Below, piece after piece: positions 54,001 to 61,918 of a stretch of DNA of 64,000 nt. A model generated the notes under the pieces. That model was not told the origin of the DNA and made no database searches. It saw nothing but the letters and a program-made list of their open reading frames with translations. The stretch's first letter is position 1. Every line of letters begins with the position of its first letter. Origin of the DNA: Pseudomonadota bacterium (GTDB taxonomy: Bacteria; Pseudomonadota; Gammaproteobacteria; Xanthomonadales; Xanthomonadaceae); assembly GCA_023388715.1 (NCBI GenBank), contig JAEWFT010000022.1, positions 1-64,000 on the forward strand, read 5' to 3'. The position numbers were made by a program, and so were the translations under genes.

Positions 54001-54512
54001 GCGAACACCGCCAGCATCGCCGCGATGTACAGCGCCGGATCGGTGTACCACTGCAGCCCCGGCGCCCGCCCGCTGAGCACGCCGATGCTCATCCCCACCG
54101 CCTTGAACTGCAGCGCCAGGTACGGGATAGCCGCGACCACCGCGATCACCGCGACACTGGCAGCGAGCCCGCGCGCGCGGCCATAGCGCGAGGACAGGAA
54201 GTCGGCGATCGAGACGATGCGGTGGCGGTCCGCGGCAAGCACCAGCCGCTCCAGGATCCGCCAGCCGAACAGCAACAGCAGGATCGGCCCCAGGTAGATC
54301 GGCAGGTAGCCCCAGCCCGAGCGCGCGGCGGTGCCGGCCGCGCCGTAGAACGTCCACGACGAGCAGTACACCGCCATCGCCAGCGCGTACACGGCGGCGC
54401 GCGCGCGCGGGCCGCGCGCCCAGTCCGGGTGGCGCTCGCCCAGCCAGGCCACGGTGAACAGCAGGCCGACGTAGGCCAGCGCCACCAGCAGCAGGAGCCA
54501 GCCGGACATCAT
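51075..54512 (-). CDS. crbS: Hybrid sensor kinase with SSS-type input domain, CrbS/MxtR-like
   Basis: The 1145-residue product joins several modules: an SSS-family sodium/solute-symporter-like membrane domain with 12-13 helices (1-510), a STAC-like linker (about 520-620), a PAS domain (about 640-755), a HisKA/HATPase transmitter (His795 in AISHDVLQPLHAARL; ATPase motifs DTGPGI and GLGLGLSI) and a C-terminal receiver domain (Asp1078 in LLVDYQLHD). This is the CrbS/MxtR layout known to regulate acetate use. The start ATGATG (54510-54512/54507-54509) is ambiguous by one codon. It is convergent with crbR. TACACT at 54545-54550 (- strand) may be its promoter. Confidence 0.92.
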   Translation of the reverse strand: MMSGWLLLLVALAYVGLLFTVAWLGERHPDWARGPRARAAVYALAMAVYCSSWTFYGAAGTAARSGWGYLPIYLGPILLLLFGWRILERLVLAADRHRIVSIADFLSSRYGRARGLAASVAVIAVVAAIPYLALQFKAVGMSIGVLSGRAPGLQWYTDPALYIAAMLAVFAILFGTRRIDATEHHRGMVLAIALESLVKLFALVAVGVLALWMLPGDGALTARVDAGRAAFSSTTLPPGFLAQTLLAFTALICLPRQFHVAVVECEDAADLRPARWMFIGYLALICVVVVPIALAGQALPDVGAAGADSYVLALPLAQGQEWLALLAYIGGLSAATGMVIVASVALSTMVSNDLVLPLLLRRGLLRPGRDIERRVLLVRRAAILVLAAAAFAYHRHALGQPFLAQHGLLAFAAVAQFAPALIGGLYWRGASRAGAYAGVLGGAAVWAWCLLLPALLGSDGTLPRWMQDGPFGLAWLQPQALFGLRGWDPLTHGVFWSLLANVAAFVFVSMRFRPLLQDQLAATDYLDPYAHRPVLAAGGGWAGKVRGSELLTLAERILGESHARRAFAEYAAGRGTPWDPAQLADRALVQHTERLLASALGAASARITMTSVLRGSGMELGEVVGLLDQTTGTLRFNREVLTSTLENIPHGVAVVDAEMRLVAWNGRYQQLFGYPDGMLYVGRPVADLMRWNADRGELGDGDAHAQIARRLEHMRAGTPHAFERVRRNGQVIEILGRALPGGGYVTSYSDITDYKRVERELRDVNETLEQRVELRTREAEAAQQSKSRFLAAISHDVLQPLHAARLFASALHAGGDADEQRRLAARVDASLRAAEDLLDGLLDVSRLDAGVLQPVAADFDASELLRELQAQYAPIAAQRGLALRVHAPAQLPVRSDRRLLRRALQNFLGNALRYTSAGGVLMAARPRADGIWLEVWDTGPGIAQHHLEQIFEEFQRFDQPGERGQRGLGLGLSICQRISSVLDHPLRVRSRVGRGSVFAIRVPEASLPLPQAPAPQPLSHDAALHGLRVLCVDNDPEILAGMALLLGRWGVEVATAPTVDAALARIAGSVRIEVLLVDYQLHDRLDGLDALDVLRAAAGGEIPGALLTADGSDTLKQAARARGYRVLTKPARPATLRAFLAAVRG

Positions 54513-54544
54513 GCGGTTGCCGCGTCCTCCCTCGGGTTGCCCGA

Positions 54545-54550
54545 AGTGTA
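54545..54550 (-). promoter_or_regulatory. -10 element of the hybrid kinase gene
   Basis: TACACT on the - strand, 32 bases before the first ATG (54512). It lies between the rpmBG terminator and the kinase gene. A GGAGG follows in the leader but is 12-13 bases from the ATG, a long spacing. Confidence 0.35.
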
Positions 54551-54587
54551 CGGCCACCCGGGCATTCGCCCGACGCGACCCGGCCAA

Positions 54588-54620
54588 CGAAAAAGGCCCG
54601 CATCGCTGCGGGCCTTTTTC
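54588..54620. terminator. Intrinsic terminator after rpmG
   Basis: GGCCCGCA (54595-54602) pairs with TGCGGGCC (54607-54614) around TCGC. A-run AAAAA (54590-54594) and T-run TTTTT (54615-54619) flank it, so it works in both directions. On the - strand it terminates rpmB-rpmG 20 bases after the rpmG stop and shields the kinase gene downstream. Confidence 0.9.
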
Positions 54621-54640
54621 GTCGCATCCGTGAGGATGGA

Positions 54641-54805
54641 TTACTTGATCTTGCCTTCCTTGTACATCACGTGCTTGCGGACGACCGGGTCGTACTTGCT
54701 GACCTCCATCTTCGCCGGGGTGTTCTTCTTGTTCTTGTCCGTGGTGTAGAAGTGGCCGGTACCGGCCGAAGAAATCAGGCGGATCTTGTCGCGCTTGGAC
54801 GGCAT
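54641..54805 (-). CDS. rpmG: 50S ribosomal protein L33
   Basis: The 54-residue product is L33 of the large subunit (MPSKRDKIRLISSAGTGHFY... ending KHVMYKEGKIK). It has no CxxC pairs, so it is the zinc-free form common in gammaproteobacteria. It follows rpmB by 13 bases, the usual rpmBG order, and is followed by a strong terminator (54588-54620). Confidence 0.97.
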   Translation of the reverse strand: MPSKRDKIRLISSAGTGHFYTTDKNKKNTPAKMEVSKYDPVVRKHVMYKEGKIK

Positions 54806-54818
54806 GGTTCAGTCCTCC

Positions 54819-55055
54819 TCAGACCTTCTCGCCCTGCTTGCGCAGGTCGGCCAGAACGGCGTCGATGCCGTTCTTGTCGATGGTGCGCAGCGCGGCGGTG
54901 GAAACACGAAGCTTGACCCAACGGTTCTCGGAGGCCACCCAGAAGCGGCGCTCGTGGAGGTTGGGCATGAACCGGCGGCGGGTCTTGCGATTGGAATGCG
55001 AGACGTTGTTGCCGGAAATCGTACGCTTGCCGGTGACTTGGCAGACTTTGGACAC
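54819..55055 (-). CDS. rpmB: 50S ribosomal protein L28
   Basis: The 78-residue product is L28 of the large subunit. It begins VSKVCQVTGKRTISGNNVSHS (translated with fMet) and contains RRRFMPNLHERRFWV; it is the zinc-free form. The GTG start at 55055 is fixed by homology and has GAGG 6 bases upstream. Promoter elements lie at 55183-55211, giving a leader of about 120 bases. Confidence 0.96.
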   Translation of the reverse strand: MSKVCQVTGKRTISGNNVSHSNRKTRRRFMPNLHERRFWVASENRWVKLRVSTAALRTIDKNGIDAVLADLRKQGEKV

Positions 55056-55182
55056 TGTGCACCTCGATGGTGTGTGGGGTGTCGCCCGTAGCCCGGGTGA
55101 CGGCGGCCCTGGCGGCATGGATCACGCCATTGCGGGCGGATCGGGCGCGACAGGAGACGCTGCAGGACGCAGCGAGCCGCGC

Positions 55183-55211
55183 ATTATGGGCGGGTTTTCC
55201 TTTGCAGGCAA
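55183..55211 (-). promoter_or_regulatory. Sigma-70 promoter of rpmBG
   Basis: On the - strand TTGCCT (55206-55211) and CATAAT (55183-55188) are separated by exactly 17 bases: a good housekeeping promoter, the best -35/-10 pair I found in the window. The start would be near 55176, about 120 bases before the rpmB GTG. The long leader leaves room for control by ribosomal protein, but I see no named motif. Confidence 0.65.
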
Positions 55212-55242
55212 GTACTTGGCGGATCGGCGCGGGAAGCGAGGG

Positions 55243-57021
55243 TCAGCGCGCCTTGGCGGCGCCCGCTTCGGCGATGTACGCCCGCACCTGCGACTCCAGC
55301 ACCGGCAGCGGCACCGAGCCCTGCGCCAGCACGGCGTCGTGGAAACTCCTCACGTCGAACCTGGGGCCCAGCGCGGCCTCGGCTTCCCGGCGCAGGCGCA
55401 TGATCATGATCTCGCCGAGCTTGTAGCTCAGGGCCTGGCCAGGCCAGCTGATGTAGCGGTCGACCTCGGTGGTGACCTCGTGCTCGGACAGCGCGGTGTT
55501 GTCGCGCAGGTAGGCCAGCGCCTGCTCCCGGCTCCAACCCCTGGCGTGCACGCCGGTGTCGATCACCAGCCGCGCCGCGCGCCACATGGCGTAGGTCAGC
55601 CGTCCGAAATCCTCGTACGGCGTCTCGTAGATGCCCATTTCCTTGCCCAGCCATTCGCTGTAAAGGCCCCAGCCCTCGCCGTAGGCGCTGATATATTGCT
55701 TGCGGAAGCCGGGCAGCGCGCCCTGTTCGTTCACCAGCGACTGCTGCAGCGAATGGCCCGGCGCCGACTCGTGCAGGGTCAGCGCCGGCAGGTTGTACAG
55801 CGGCCGGCTGGGCAGGTCGTAGGTGTTGAGCCAGTAGGTGCTGGCGCCACCGCGTCCGGCGGTCCAGAACGGCGCGATGTCCGGCGGCACCTCGACGATC
55901 GCGAAGCGGTTGCGCGGCAGGGTGCCGATGATCTTGCCGATCTCGCCGTCGACGCGCTTGCTGATCCAGGCCGCTCGGTGGAGCAGCTCCTGCGGCGTCC
56001 TGGCATAGAACTGCGGGTCGCCGCGCAGGAAGGCGAGGAAATCGGCGAAGCGCGTCTGCGGCGAGCGGCCCTTGAAGCCGAGCCCGTCGATGATCGCGTC
56101 CATCTCGGCGCGGATCGCGGACACCTCGGCAAGCCCGATCGCATGGATCTCGTCGGGCGACAGGTCCAGCGTCGTGTACTTGCGGATCTGCTCGCGGTAC
56201 CACGCCTTGCCGTCGGGCATCGCCTCGGCGGCCAGCGTGGTGCGCGCGCGCGGCACGTATTCCTCGCGGAAGAAGGTGAGCAGCGTGCCGAACGCGGGGA
56301 TCACCGCATCGCGGATCGCGGCGCGCCCTTCCCCGCGCAAGGCTTCCTGCTGCGCGGCCGGAATGCTGGCCGGCATGCGCTTGTAAGGCGCCCACAGCGC
56401 GGCCTGCTCCGGCTGCGTCAGCGTCGCCACCATCGCGATCGAGGCATCGCGGCCGTCCAGCACCGCGCGCGGCACCGAGAAGCCGCGCGCAAGGCCGGCG
56501 CGCATGTTGGCGATCTGCTGGTCGAAGTGGCGCGGCACGTCGCGCAGGCGCGCGGCGTAGGCGCGGTAGGCCTCGGCGTCGCGCAGCGGCGCCTGCGCCA
56601 TGAACCCGAGGTTGGCCCAGAACGAGCTGTCCGCGTTGAACGGCATCTCGTGGTCGCGGAAACGGATCGCCGCGGCCATGTGCTCGATCTGCGGCCGATA
56701 CACCGCCAGGTCCACCCGCGCCTTGGGCGAGAGCGCCGCCGCGTCGATTTGATCGAGCTGTCGCAACACCCCCTCGAGGTAGGCCAGCCGTCGCGCCTGC
56801 GCCTGCGGGCCGACATCCTCCAGCGTGCGCGCCGGCGGTCGCGCGTCAGCTTCGGCGTCTTCGTCGTAGCCGCCGGCCTGCTGCGTGCGCCACTTCCATT
56901 CCGCCTCGTAAACGGCGGCAAGGCGGGCGTCGGCGGGGTTGGGGGCGGCAGGTGGTGGCGGCGCCTGGTGCGCGGTCGCAAGCGCGGGCGCCAGCAGCAG
57001 CGCCAGCAGGAGGTTCTTCAC
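55243..57021 (-). CDS. Exported DUF885 family protein (peptidase-like)
   Basis: The 592-residue product has a signal peptide (MKNLLLALLLAPALATAH) and the DUF885 fold, which resembles zinc metallopeptidases: HESAPGH (from about residue 417), EGWGLYSEWLG and the downstream helical region. The HExxxGH-type site suggests a hydrolase, and several relatives act as carboxypeptidases. Substrate is unknown. It is probably periplasmic. It is preceded by the LAB_N gene on the same strand with 54 bases between. Confidence 0.88.
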   Translation of the reverse strand: MKNLLLALLLAPALATAHQAPPPPAAPNPADARLAAVYEAEWKWRTQQAGGYDEDAEADARPPARTLEDVGPQAQARRLAYLEGVLRQLDQIDAAALSPKARVDLAVYRPQIEHMAAAIRFRDHEMPFNADSSFWANLGFMAQAPLRDAEAYRAYAARLRDVPRHFDQQIANMRAGLARGFSVPRAVLDGRDASIAMVATLTQPEQAALWAPYKRMPASIPAAQQEALRGEGRAAIRDAVIPAFGTLLTFFREEYVPRARTTLAAEAMPDGKAWYREQIRKYTTLDLSPDEIHAIGLAEVSAIRAEMDAIIDGLGFKGRSPQTRFADFLAFLRGDPQFYARTPQELLHRAAWISKRVDGEIGKIIGTLPRNRFAIVEVPPDIAPFWTAGRGGASTYWLNTYDLPSRPLYNLPALTLHESAPGHSLQQSLVNEQGALPGFRKQYISAYGEGWGLYSEWLGKEMGIYETPYEDFGRLTYAMWRAARLVIDTGVHARGWSREQALAYLRDNTALSEHEVTTEVDRYISWPGQALSYKLGEIMIMRLRREAEAALGPRFDVRSFHDAVLAQGSVPLPVLESQVRAYIAEAGAAKAR

Positions 57022-57075
57022 GGTTCGGGTCCACGACGGGATCGCCGGATCGTAGCACCCGCGCGGGGCGTGTCC

Positions 57076-57423
57076 TCAGTGCCCGGCGCGATCGCGCCGC
57101 CAGCCTCGGTGGCGGATGTCCAGGTACAGGCTGTAGCAGGCGGTGAAGCTGGGGAACAGGTTCTGCAGGATGCCGACCGCATCGTTCTTGCCGAAGATGA
57201 AATAGCTCAGCGTCATCAGGCTGCCGAGGATGCTCATGTACCAGAACAGGCGCGGGATCACCGGCTTGCCGTGGCGCTTGCTGGCGATGAACTGCACCAG
57301 CCAGCGGCCACCGAACATCAGCGCGCCCACCAGCCCGATCAGCTTCCAGGGGCTCATGTGGATGCCGGTCCACTCCAGCCAAGCGATCGGCGTGTCCATT
57401 ACCCCGGGAACCGCCTCGATCAT
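57076..57423 (-). CDS. LAB_N (lipid-A-disaccharide-synthase N-terminal domain) membrane protein
   Basis: The 115-residue product has three hydrophobic segments (MSPWKLIGLVGALMFGGRWLVQFIAS; VIPRLFWYMSILGSLMTLSYFIFG; NLFPSFTACYSLYLDI) and matches the LAB_N domain found alone or at the start of some glycosyltransferases. It is probably an accessory to the glycosyltransferase whose gene it overlaps by 4 bases (ATGA). The ATG at 57423 is chosen for that coupling; an ATG eight codons later is possible. Confidence 0.87.
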   Translation of the reverse strand: MIEAVPGVMDTPIAWLEWTGIHMSPWKLIGLVGALMFGGRWLVQFIASKRHGKPVIPRLFWYMSILGSLMTLSYFIFGKNDAVGILQNLFPSFTACYSLYLDIRHRGWRRDRAGH

Positions 57424-58169
57424 GGCGCGGCGCCCGCGCGGGGAAGTTCCTCGACCGCGGTGCGGCGGCTGCGCGCGATCAGCCACGCCACGCCGCGCAG
57501 GTCGCGGATGCCGACCAGGGCGCGGTGGAGGTTGCTGTACTTGGACACCCCGGAAGTCCGGTAGCGGTGGTTGACCGGCACGCTCACCGTCTTCCAGCCG
57601 GCGCGCTGCATCAGCGCCGGCAGGTAGCGGTGCATGTGGTCGAAGTAGGGCAGGTCGAGGAAGGCGGCGCGCTCGAACAGCTTGATTCCGCAGCCGGTGT
57701 CCGGGGTGTCGTCGCGCAGCATGCGAGCGCGGATCGCATTGGCCCACTTGCTGGCCCAGCGCTTGCTGCCGCTGTCCTGCCGGTTCACCCGCCAGCCCGC
57801 ATAAAGCTTGGTCTGCGGATTGCCGGCGTCGCGCTTCTCCAGCAGCTTGGGGATGTCGGCGGGGTCGTTCTGGCCATCGCCATCGAGGGTGGCGATCCAT
57901 GGCGCACGCGAGGCCTTGACCCCGTTGCGCACCGCCGTGCTCTGCCCGGCGTTGCTCAGGTGGTGGATGACCCGCAGCTCCGGGGTCGTCGCCTGCAACT
58001 CGCGCAGGCGCTGCAGGGTCGCGTCGCGCGACGTGTCGTCGACGTAGACGATCTCGAAATCGATAAGCCCGCGCAGCGCGGCGACGATCTCGCCGACCAG
58101 CGGCGCGACGTTGTCCTCCTCGTTGTGCACCGGCACCACGACCGACAGCTGCGGCAGCTCGCCACTCAT
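57420..58169 (-). CDS. Family 2 glycosyltransferase (DPM1/ArnC-like)
   Basis: The 249-residue product is a GT-A glycosyltransferase: LSVVVPVHNEEDNV, EIVYVDDTSRD, the DGDGQNDP metal-binding motif and a C-terminal amphipathic region. It resembles polyprenyl-phosphate sugar transferases such as DPM1. The next gene, a LAB_N membrane protein, fits a lipid-linked sugar reaction. It starts 12 bases after parB, so it may share the rsmG-parAB transcript. Donor and acceptor are unknown. Confidence 0.9.
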   Translation of the reverse strand: MSGELPQLSVVVPVHNEEDNVAPLVGEIVAALRGLIDFEIVYVDDTSRDATLQRLRELQATTPELRVIHHLSNAGQSTAVRNGVKASRAPWIATLDGDGQNDPADIPKLLEKRDAGNPQTKLYAGWRVNRQDSGSKRWASKWANAIRARMLRDDTPDTGCGIKLFERAAFLDLPYFDHMHRYLPALMQRAGWKTVSVPVNHRYRTSGVSKYSNLHRALVGIRDLRGVAWLIARSRRTAVEELPRAGAAP

Positions 58170-58181
58170 GCGTTGCGCCCG

Positions 58182-59108
58182 TCAGCCGCGTTGGCGCAGC
58201 CGCTGCAGCACGCCTTCCAACGCGTCTAGGTTGGCGTAATGGATGACCAGCTTGCCCTTGTTGCCGCGGCCATTGAGCACCGCGACCTTGCTGCCCAGGG
58301 TTTCGCTGAGCTCGCGTTCGAGCGCGGCGATGTCGGCTTGCGGCGGTGGCGCCTTGCGGCTTCCGGCCTTCTGCGGGGACGCGACCCTGCCCGCCGACAG
58401 CTGCTGCACCCGGTGCTCGACCTCGCGCACCGACCAGCCGTGCTCGGCGGCCTGGCGCGCCAGCGAGATCGCCATCGGCGCCGCCAGCGGCAGCAGCGCG
58501 CGCGCATGCCCCATCTCCAGCCCCCCGGACTGCACCAGGGCGCGGATGTCCTCGGGCAGCTCGAGCAGGCGCAGCAGGTTGGACACCGCCGCCCGCGAGC
58601 GCCCGACCGCTTCGGCGGCCGCGGCGTGGGTCAGGTCGAACTCGTCGATCAGCCGCTGCAGCGCCTGCGCCTCTTCCATCGGGTTGAGGTCCTCGCGCTG
58701 GATGTTCTCGATCAGCGCCATCGCCACCACCGTGCGGTCGTCGACCTCGCGCACCACCACCGGCACGTCGCTGAGCCCGGCGCGCTGGCTGGCGCGCCAG
58801 CGGCGCTCGCCGGCGATGATCTCGTAGGTGCGGCCGCCCTTGCCGTCGGCGCCACGGCGCTCGCGCACCACGATCGGCTGGATCAGCCCCTGCGCGCGGA
58901 TCGAGGCGGCGAGCTCGTCCAGCCGGCCCTCGTCCATCGTGCGCCGCGGCTGGTACTTGCCCGGCACCATCGCGTCCACCGGCAGGGTGCGCAGGGTGTC
59001 CCCGGGCATCGCCTGCTGCAGGGCCGGCTCGCGCGCGTTCATCAGCGCATTGAGGCCACGCCCGAGGGCGGTCTTCTTGGCGCCCTTGGCGGCCTTGCCA
59101 TTGGTCAT
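58182..59108 (-). CDS. parB: Chromosome-partitioning protein ParB
   Basis: ParB is a CTP-dependent clamp that loads at parS sites near the origin. The 308-residue product has the GRGLNAL start, the CTPase motif region (GERRWRASQRAG), the Arg patch ENIQREDLNPMEEA, the DNA-binding helix-turn-helix (LTHAAAAEAVGRSRAAVSNLLRLL) and a C-terminal dimer domain. Its ATG overlaps the parA stop by 4 bases. I saw no good parS (tGTTtCACGTGAAACa) in the window. Confidence 0.96.
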   Translation of the reverse strand: MTNGKAAKGAKKTALGRGLNALMNAREPALQQAMPGDTLRTLPVDAMVPGKYQPRRTMDEGRLDELAASIRAQGLIQPIVVRERRGADGKGGRTYEIIAGERRWRASQRAGLSDVPVVVREVDDRTVVAMALIENIQREDLNPMEEAQALQRLIDEFDLTHAAAAEAVGRSRAAVSNLLRLLELPEDIRALVQSGGLEMGHARALLPLAAPMAISLARQAAEHGWSVREVEHRVQQLSAGRVASPQKAGSRKAPPPQADIAALERELSETLGSKVAVLNGRGNKGKLVIHYANLDALEGVLQRLRQRG

Positions 59109-59899
59109 GCGGCCTTCTCCCTGGAGGGCGCGGTGCGCTCGCGCTGGCGGCGCAGCAGCTCGCCGGCAAGCCCGAGGTAGGCCACCCCGCCGCGGCTGCC
59201 CTTGTCGTAGCCGATGATGCTCTGGCCGTGGCTGGGCGCCTCGGCCAGGCGCACGTTGCGCGGGATGATGGTGCGGAACACGAGGTCGCCGAAATGGGTG
59301 GTGAGCTCGGCCGACACCGCGTTGGCGAGGTTGTTGCGCACGTCGAACATGGTGCGCAGCACGCCCTCGATCTCCAGCTCCGGGTTGAGCCGGTCCTTGA
59401 GCGCGTCGATGGTGTCCAGCAACGCCGACAGGCCCTCCAGCGCGTAGTACTCGCACTGCATCGGCACCAGCACCGCGTCGGCCGCGTTCAGCGCGTTGAG
59501 CGTGAGCAGCGACAGCGACGGCGGGCAGTCGATCAGGATGAAGTCGTAGTTGCCGCGCAATGGCGCCAGCGCCTGCTTGAGCTTCTGCTCGCGGCCCTGG
59601 GCGTCCATCAGCCGGATCTCGGCGGCGGTCAGGTCGATGTTGCCCGGCAGCAGGTCGTAGCCGTCGCCGGTGCGGACGATGGCCTCGCCCACCGGCACGT
59701 CGTCCAGCAGCACCTCGGTCAGCGAGGCCTCCAGCGTGCGCTTGTCCACGCCGCTGCCCATGGTCGCGTTGCCCTGCGGGTCGAGGTCGACCAGCAGCAC
59801 GCGCCGCGGCGTGCGCGCGAGCGCGGCGGACAGGTTGACGGCGGTCGTGGTCTTGCCGACCCCGCCCTTCTGGTTGGCGATGGCGATGATGCGGGCCAT
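59105..59899 (-). CDS. parA: Chromosome-partitioning ATPase ParA
   Basis: ParA moves ParB-bound origins. The 264-residue product has the deviant Walker A KGGVGKTTT (11-19), Walker B LIDCPPS and the sandwich motif LVDLDPQGNATMGSG, giving a full Soj-type ATPase. The start at 59899 (MARIIAIANQ) is fixed by homology. A CATAAT hexamer at 59950-59955 (- strand) could give parAB its own promoter with a leader of about 44 bases; the upstream gene rsmG is 58 bases away. Confidence 0.96.
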   Translation of the reverse strand: MARIIAIANQKGGVGKTTTAVNLSAALARTPRRVLLVDLDPQGNATMGSGVDKRTLEASLTEVLLDDVPVGEAIVRTGDGYDLLPGNIDLTAAEIRLMDAQGREQKLKQALAPLRGNYDFILIDCPPSLSLLTLNALNAADAVLVPMQCEYYALEGLSALLDTIDALKDRLNPELEIEGVLRTMFDVRNNLANAVSAELTTHFGDLVFRTIIPRNVRLAEAPSHGQSIIGYDKGSRGGVAYLGLAGELLRRQRERTAPSREKAA

Positions 59900-59949
59900 T
59901 CGGCGTGCGCTACCCCAAGGATGTGCCGGCGACGCAGGCACGGACTTCG

Positions 59950-59955
59950 ATTATG
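59950..59955 (-). promoter_or_regulatory. -10 element upstream of parA
   Basis: CATAAT on the - strand, 50 bases before the parA ATG and just after the rsmG stop. It may give parAB a start independent of rsmG. Confidence 0.35.
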
Positions 59956-59957
59956 CC

Positions 59958-60599
59958 TCAGCCCGGCGCGCGCACGATCTCGACCAGGTGGCGCTCCGCG
60001 TCCAGGCCCGGCACGTGCAGCGGATACGTGCCGGCCAGCACCCACCCCGCCGGTAGCGCGGCGATTTCCTCCTCCGGGTGCACGCCCTTCATCGCCAGCA
60101 GGCGCCCGCCGGGCGCGAGCAGGTGGCCGCCCAGCGCCAGGATCTGCGGCAGGGTGGCCAGCGCACGCGCGGTGATGGCGTCGAAACCGGCCTGCGGGTG
60201 GAACGCCTCGATCCGCGATTCGGCCACCTCCGCGTTCGCCAGGCCCAGCTGCCGCACCGCCTCGCGCAGGAACCGCGCCTTCTTGCCGTTGCTCTCGACA
60301 AGGGTGACCCGCAGCGACGGGGTGGCGATCGCCAGCGGGATGCCCGGTAGCCCCGGGCCGGTCCCGAGGTCGGCCAGCGTGCCCAGGTCGCGCACGAACG
60401 GCTGCATCGCCAGCGAGTCCAGCAGGTGCCGAGGCACCATCTGCGCCGGGTCGCGGACCGCGGTGAGGTTGTAGGTGGCGTTCCAGCGCGCCAGCAGCGC
60501 CAGGTACGCCAGCAGCGGGCCCGCCAGCGCGGGATCCTGCGAGAGCTGGACCAGGCCGGCCTCCAGCGTGGGCCGCAGGGCGGAAATCTCGGGGCTCAT
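59958..60599 (-). CDS. rsmG: 16S rRNA 7-methylguanosine(527) methyltransferase RsmG (GidB)
   Basis: RsmG methylates G527 of 16S rRNA; its loss gives low-level streptomycin resistance. The 213-residue product has the family's NLTAVRDP and the SAM-binding LADLGTGPGLPGIPLAI. The ATG at 60599 is chosen because the protein starts MSPEISALRPTLEAGL and lies 6 bases after CATACT. The order rsmG-parA-parB is the standard one near origins. Confidence 0.96.
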   Translation of the reverse strand: MSPEISALRPTLEAGLVQLSQDPALAGPLLAYLALLARWNATYNLTAVRDPAQMVPRHLLDSLAMQPFVRDLGTLADLGTGPGLPGIPLAIATPSLRVTLVESNGKKARFLREAVRQLGLANAEVAESRIEAFHPQAGFDAITARALATLPQILALGGHLLAPGGRLLAMKGVHPEEEIAALPAGWVLAGTYPLHVPGLDAERHLVEIVRAPG

Positions 60600-60605
60600 G
60601 CGAAC

Positions 60606-60611
60606 AGTATG
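60606..60611 (-). promoter_or_regulatory. -10 element of rsmG, leaderless spacing
   Basis: CATACT on the - strand, exactly 6 bases before the ATG at 60599. No Shine-Dalgarno lies between. Confidence 0.45.
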
Positions 60612-60786
60612 CGGCCGGCCCCCGCCGGAACGCAGCGGCACTGGCGCGGCTTAGCTGAATTCGCTGACGTGGCCATCACGACGGGGGCATAACACTGTGT
60701 CCACCCCAAGGCGCCCCACGTGTCGCGGGGCGCTTCAATCAACCGAAGTCCCGTCCGGGTTCCACCCCTCGAAAAAGGAGACAACC

Positions 60787-61041
60787 ATGAACTTCCTCAT
60801 CATGTTGATCGTTGGCGGCATCGCCGGTTGGCTGGCCAGCATGGTCATGAAAACCGATGGCCAGCAGGGCATCATCCTCAACGTCATCGTCGGCATCATC
60901 GGCGGCTTCTTGGGCGGCTTCCTGCTGCCGATGGTCGGCCTGAACTTCGGTGGCACGGTCGGTTACCTGATCACTGCCCTGATCGGCGCGATCGTGCTGC
61001 TGGCGATCGTCAACCTGTTCCGCCGCGGTCGCGTTCGCTGA
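60787..61041 (+). CDS. GlsB/YeaQ/YmgE family membrane protein
   Basis: The 84-residue product has three glycine-rich helices (FLIMLIVGGIAGWLASMVM, GIILNVIVGIIGGFLGGFLLP, VGYLITALIGAIVLLAIVNLF), the transglycosylase-associated-protein family signature. Members are often stress-induced; function is unknown. AAGGAG lies 6 bases before the ATG. Its upstream region (60600-60786) has a CATAAC hexamer (60688-60693) and a GC-rich hairpin (60711-60737) in the leader. It ends at a terminator. Confidence 0.88.
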   Translation: MNFLIMLIVGGIAGWLASMVMKTDGQQGIILNVIVGIIGGFLGGFLLPMVGLNFGGTVGYLITALIGAIVLLAIVNLFRRGRVR

Positions 61042-61064
61042 TCGCTGCCGACACGGATGTCACT

Positions 61065-61095
61065 GAAGGCCCGGCTCGCCGGGCCTTCGCTTTTT
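61065..61095 (+). terminator. Intrinsic terminator after the GlsB-like gene
   Basis: GAAGGCCCGG (61065-61074) pairs perfectly with CCGGGCCTTC (61079-61088) around CTCG, followed by GC and TTTTT (61091-61095). It separates the gene from the convergent xthA. Confidence 0.85.
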
Positions 61096-61105
61096 CTGCG
61101 GCAGC

Positions 61106-61876
<771 letters not shown>

Positions 61877-61918
61877 GCGCGGATCAGACCAGCGATGCGG
61901 CGCTGCCGCAACCCGCGC

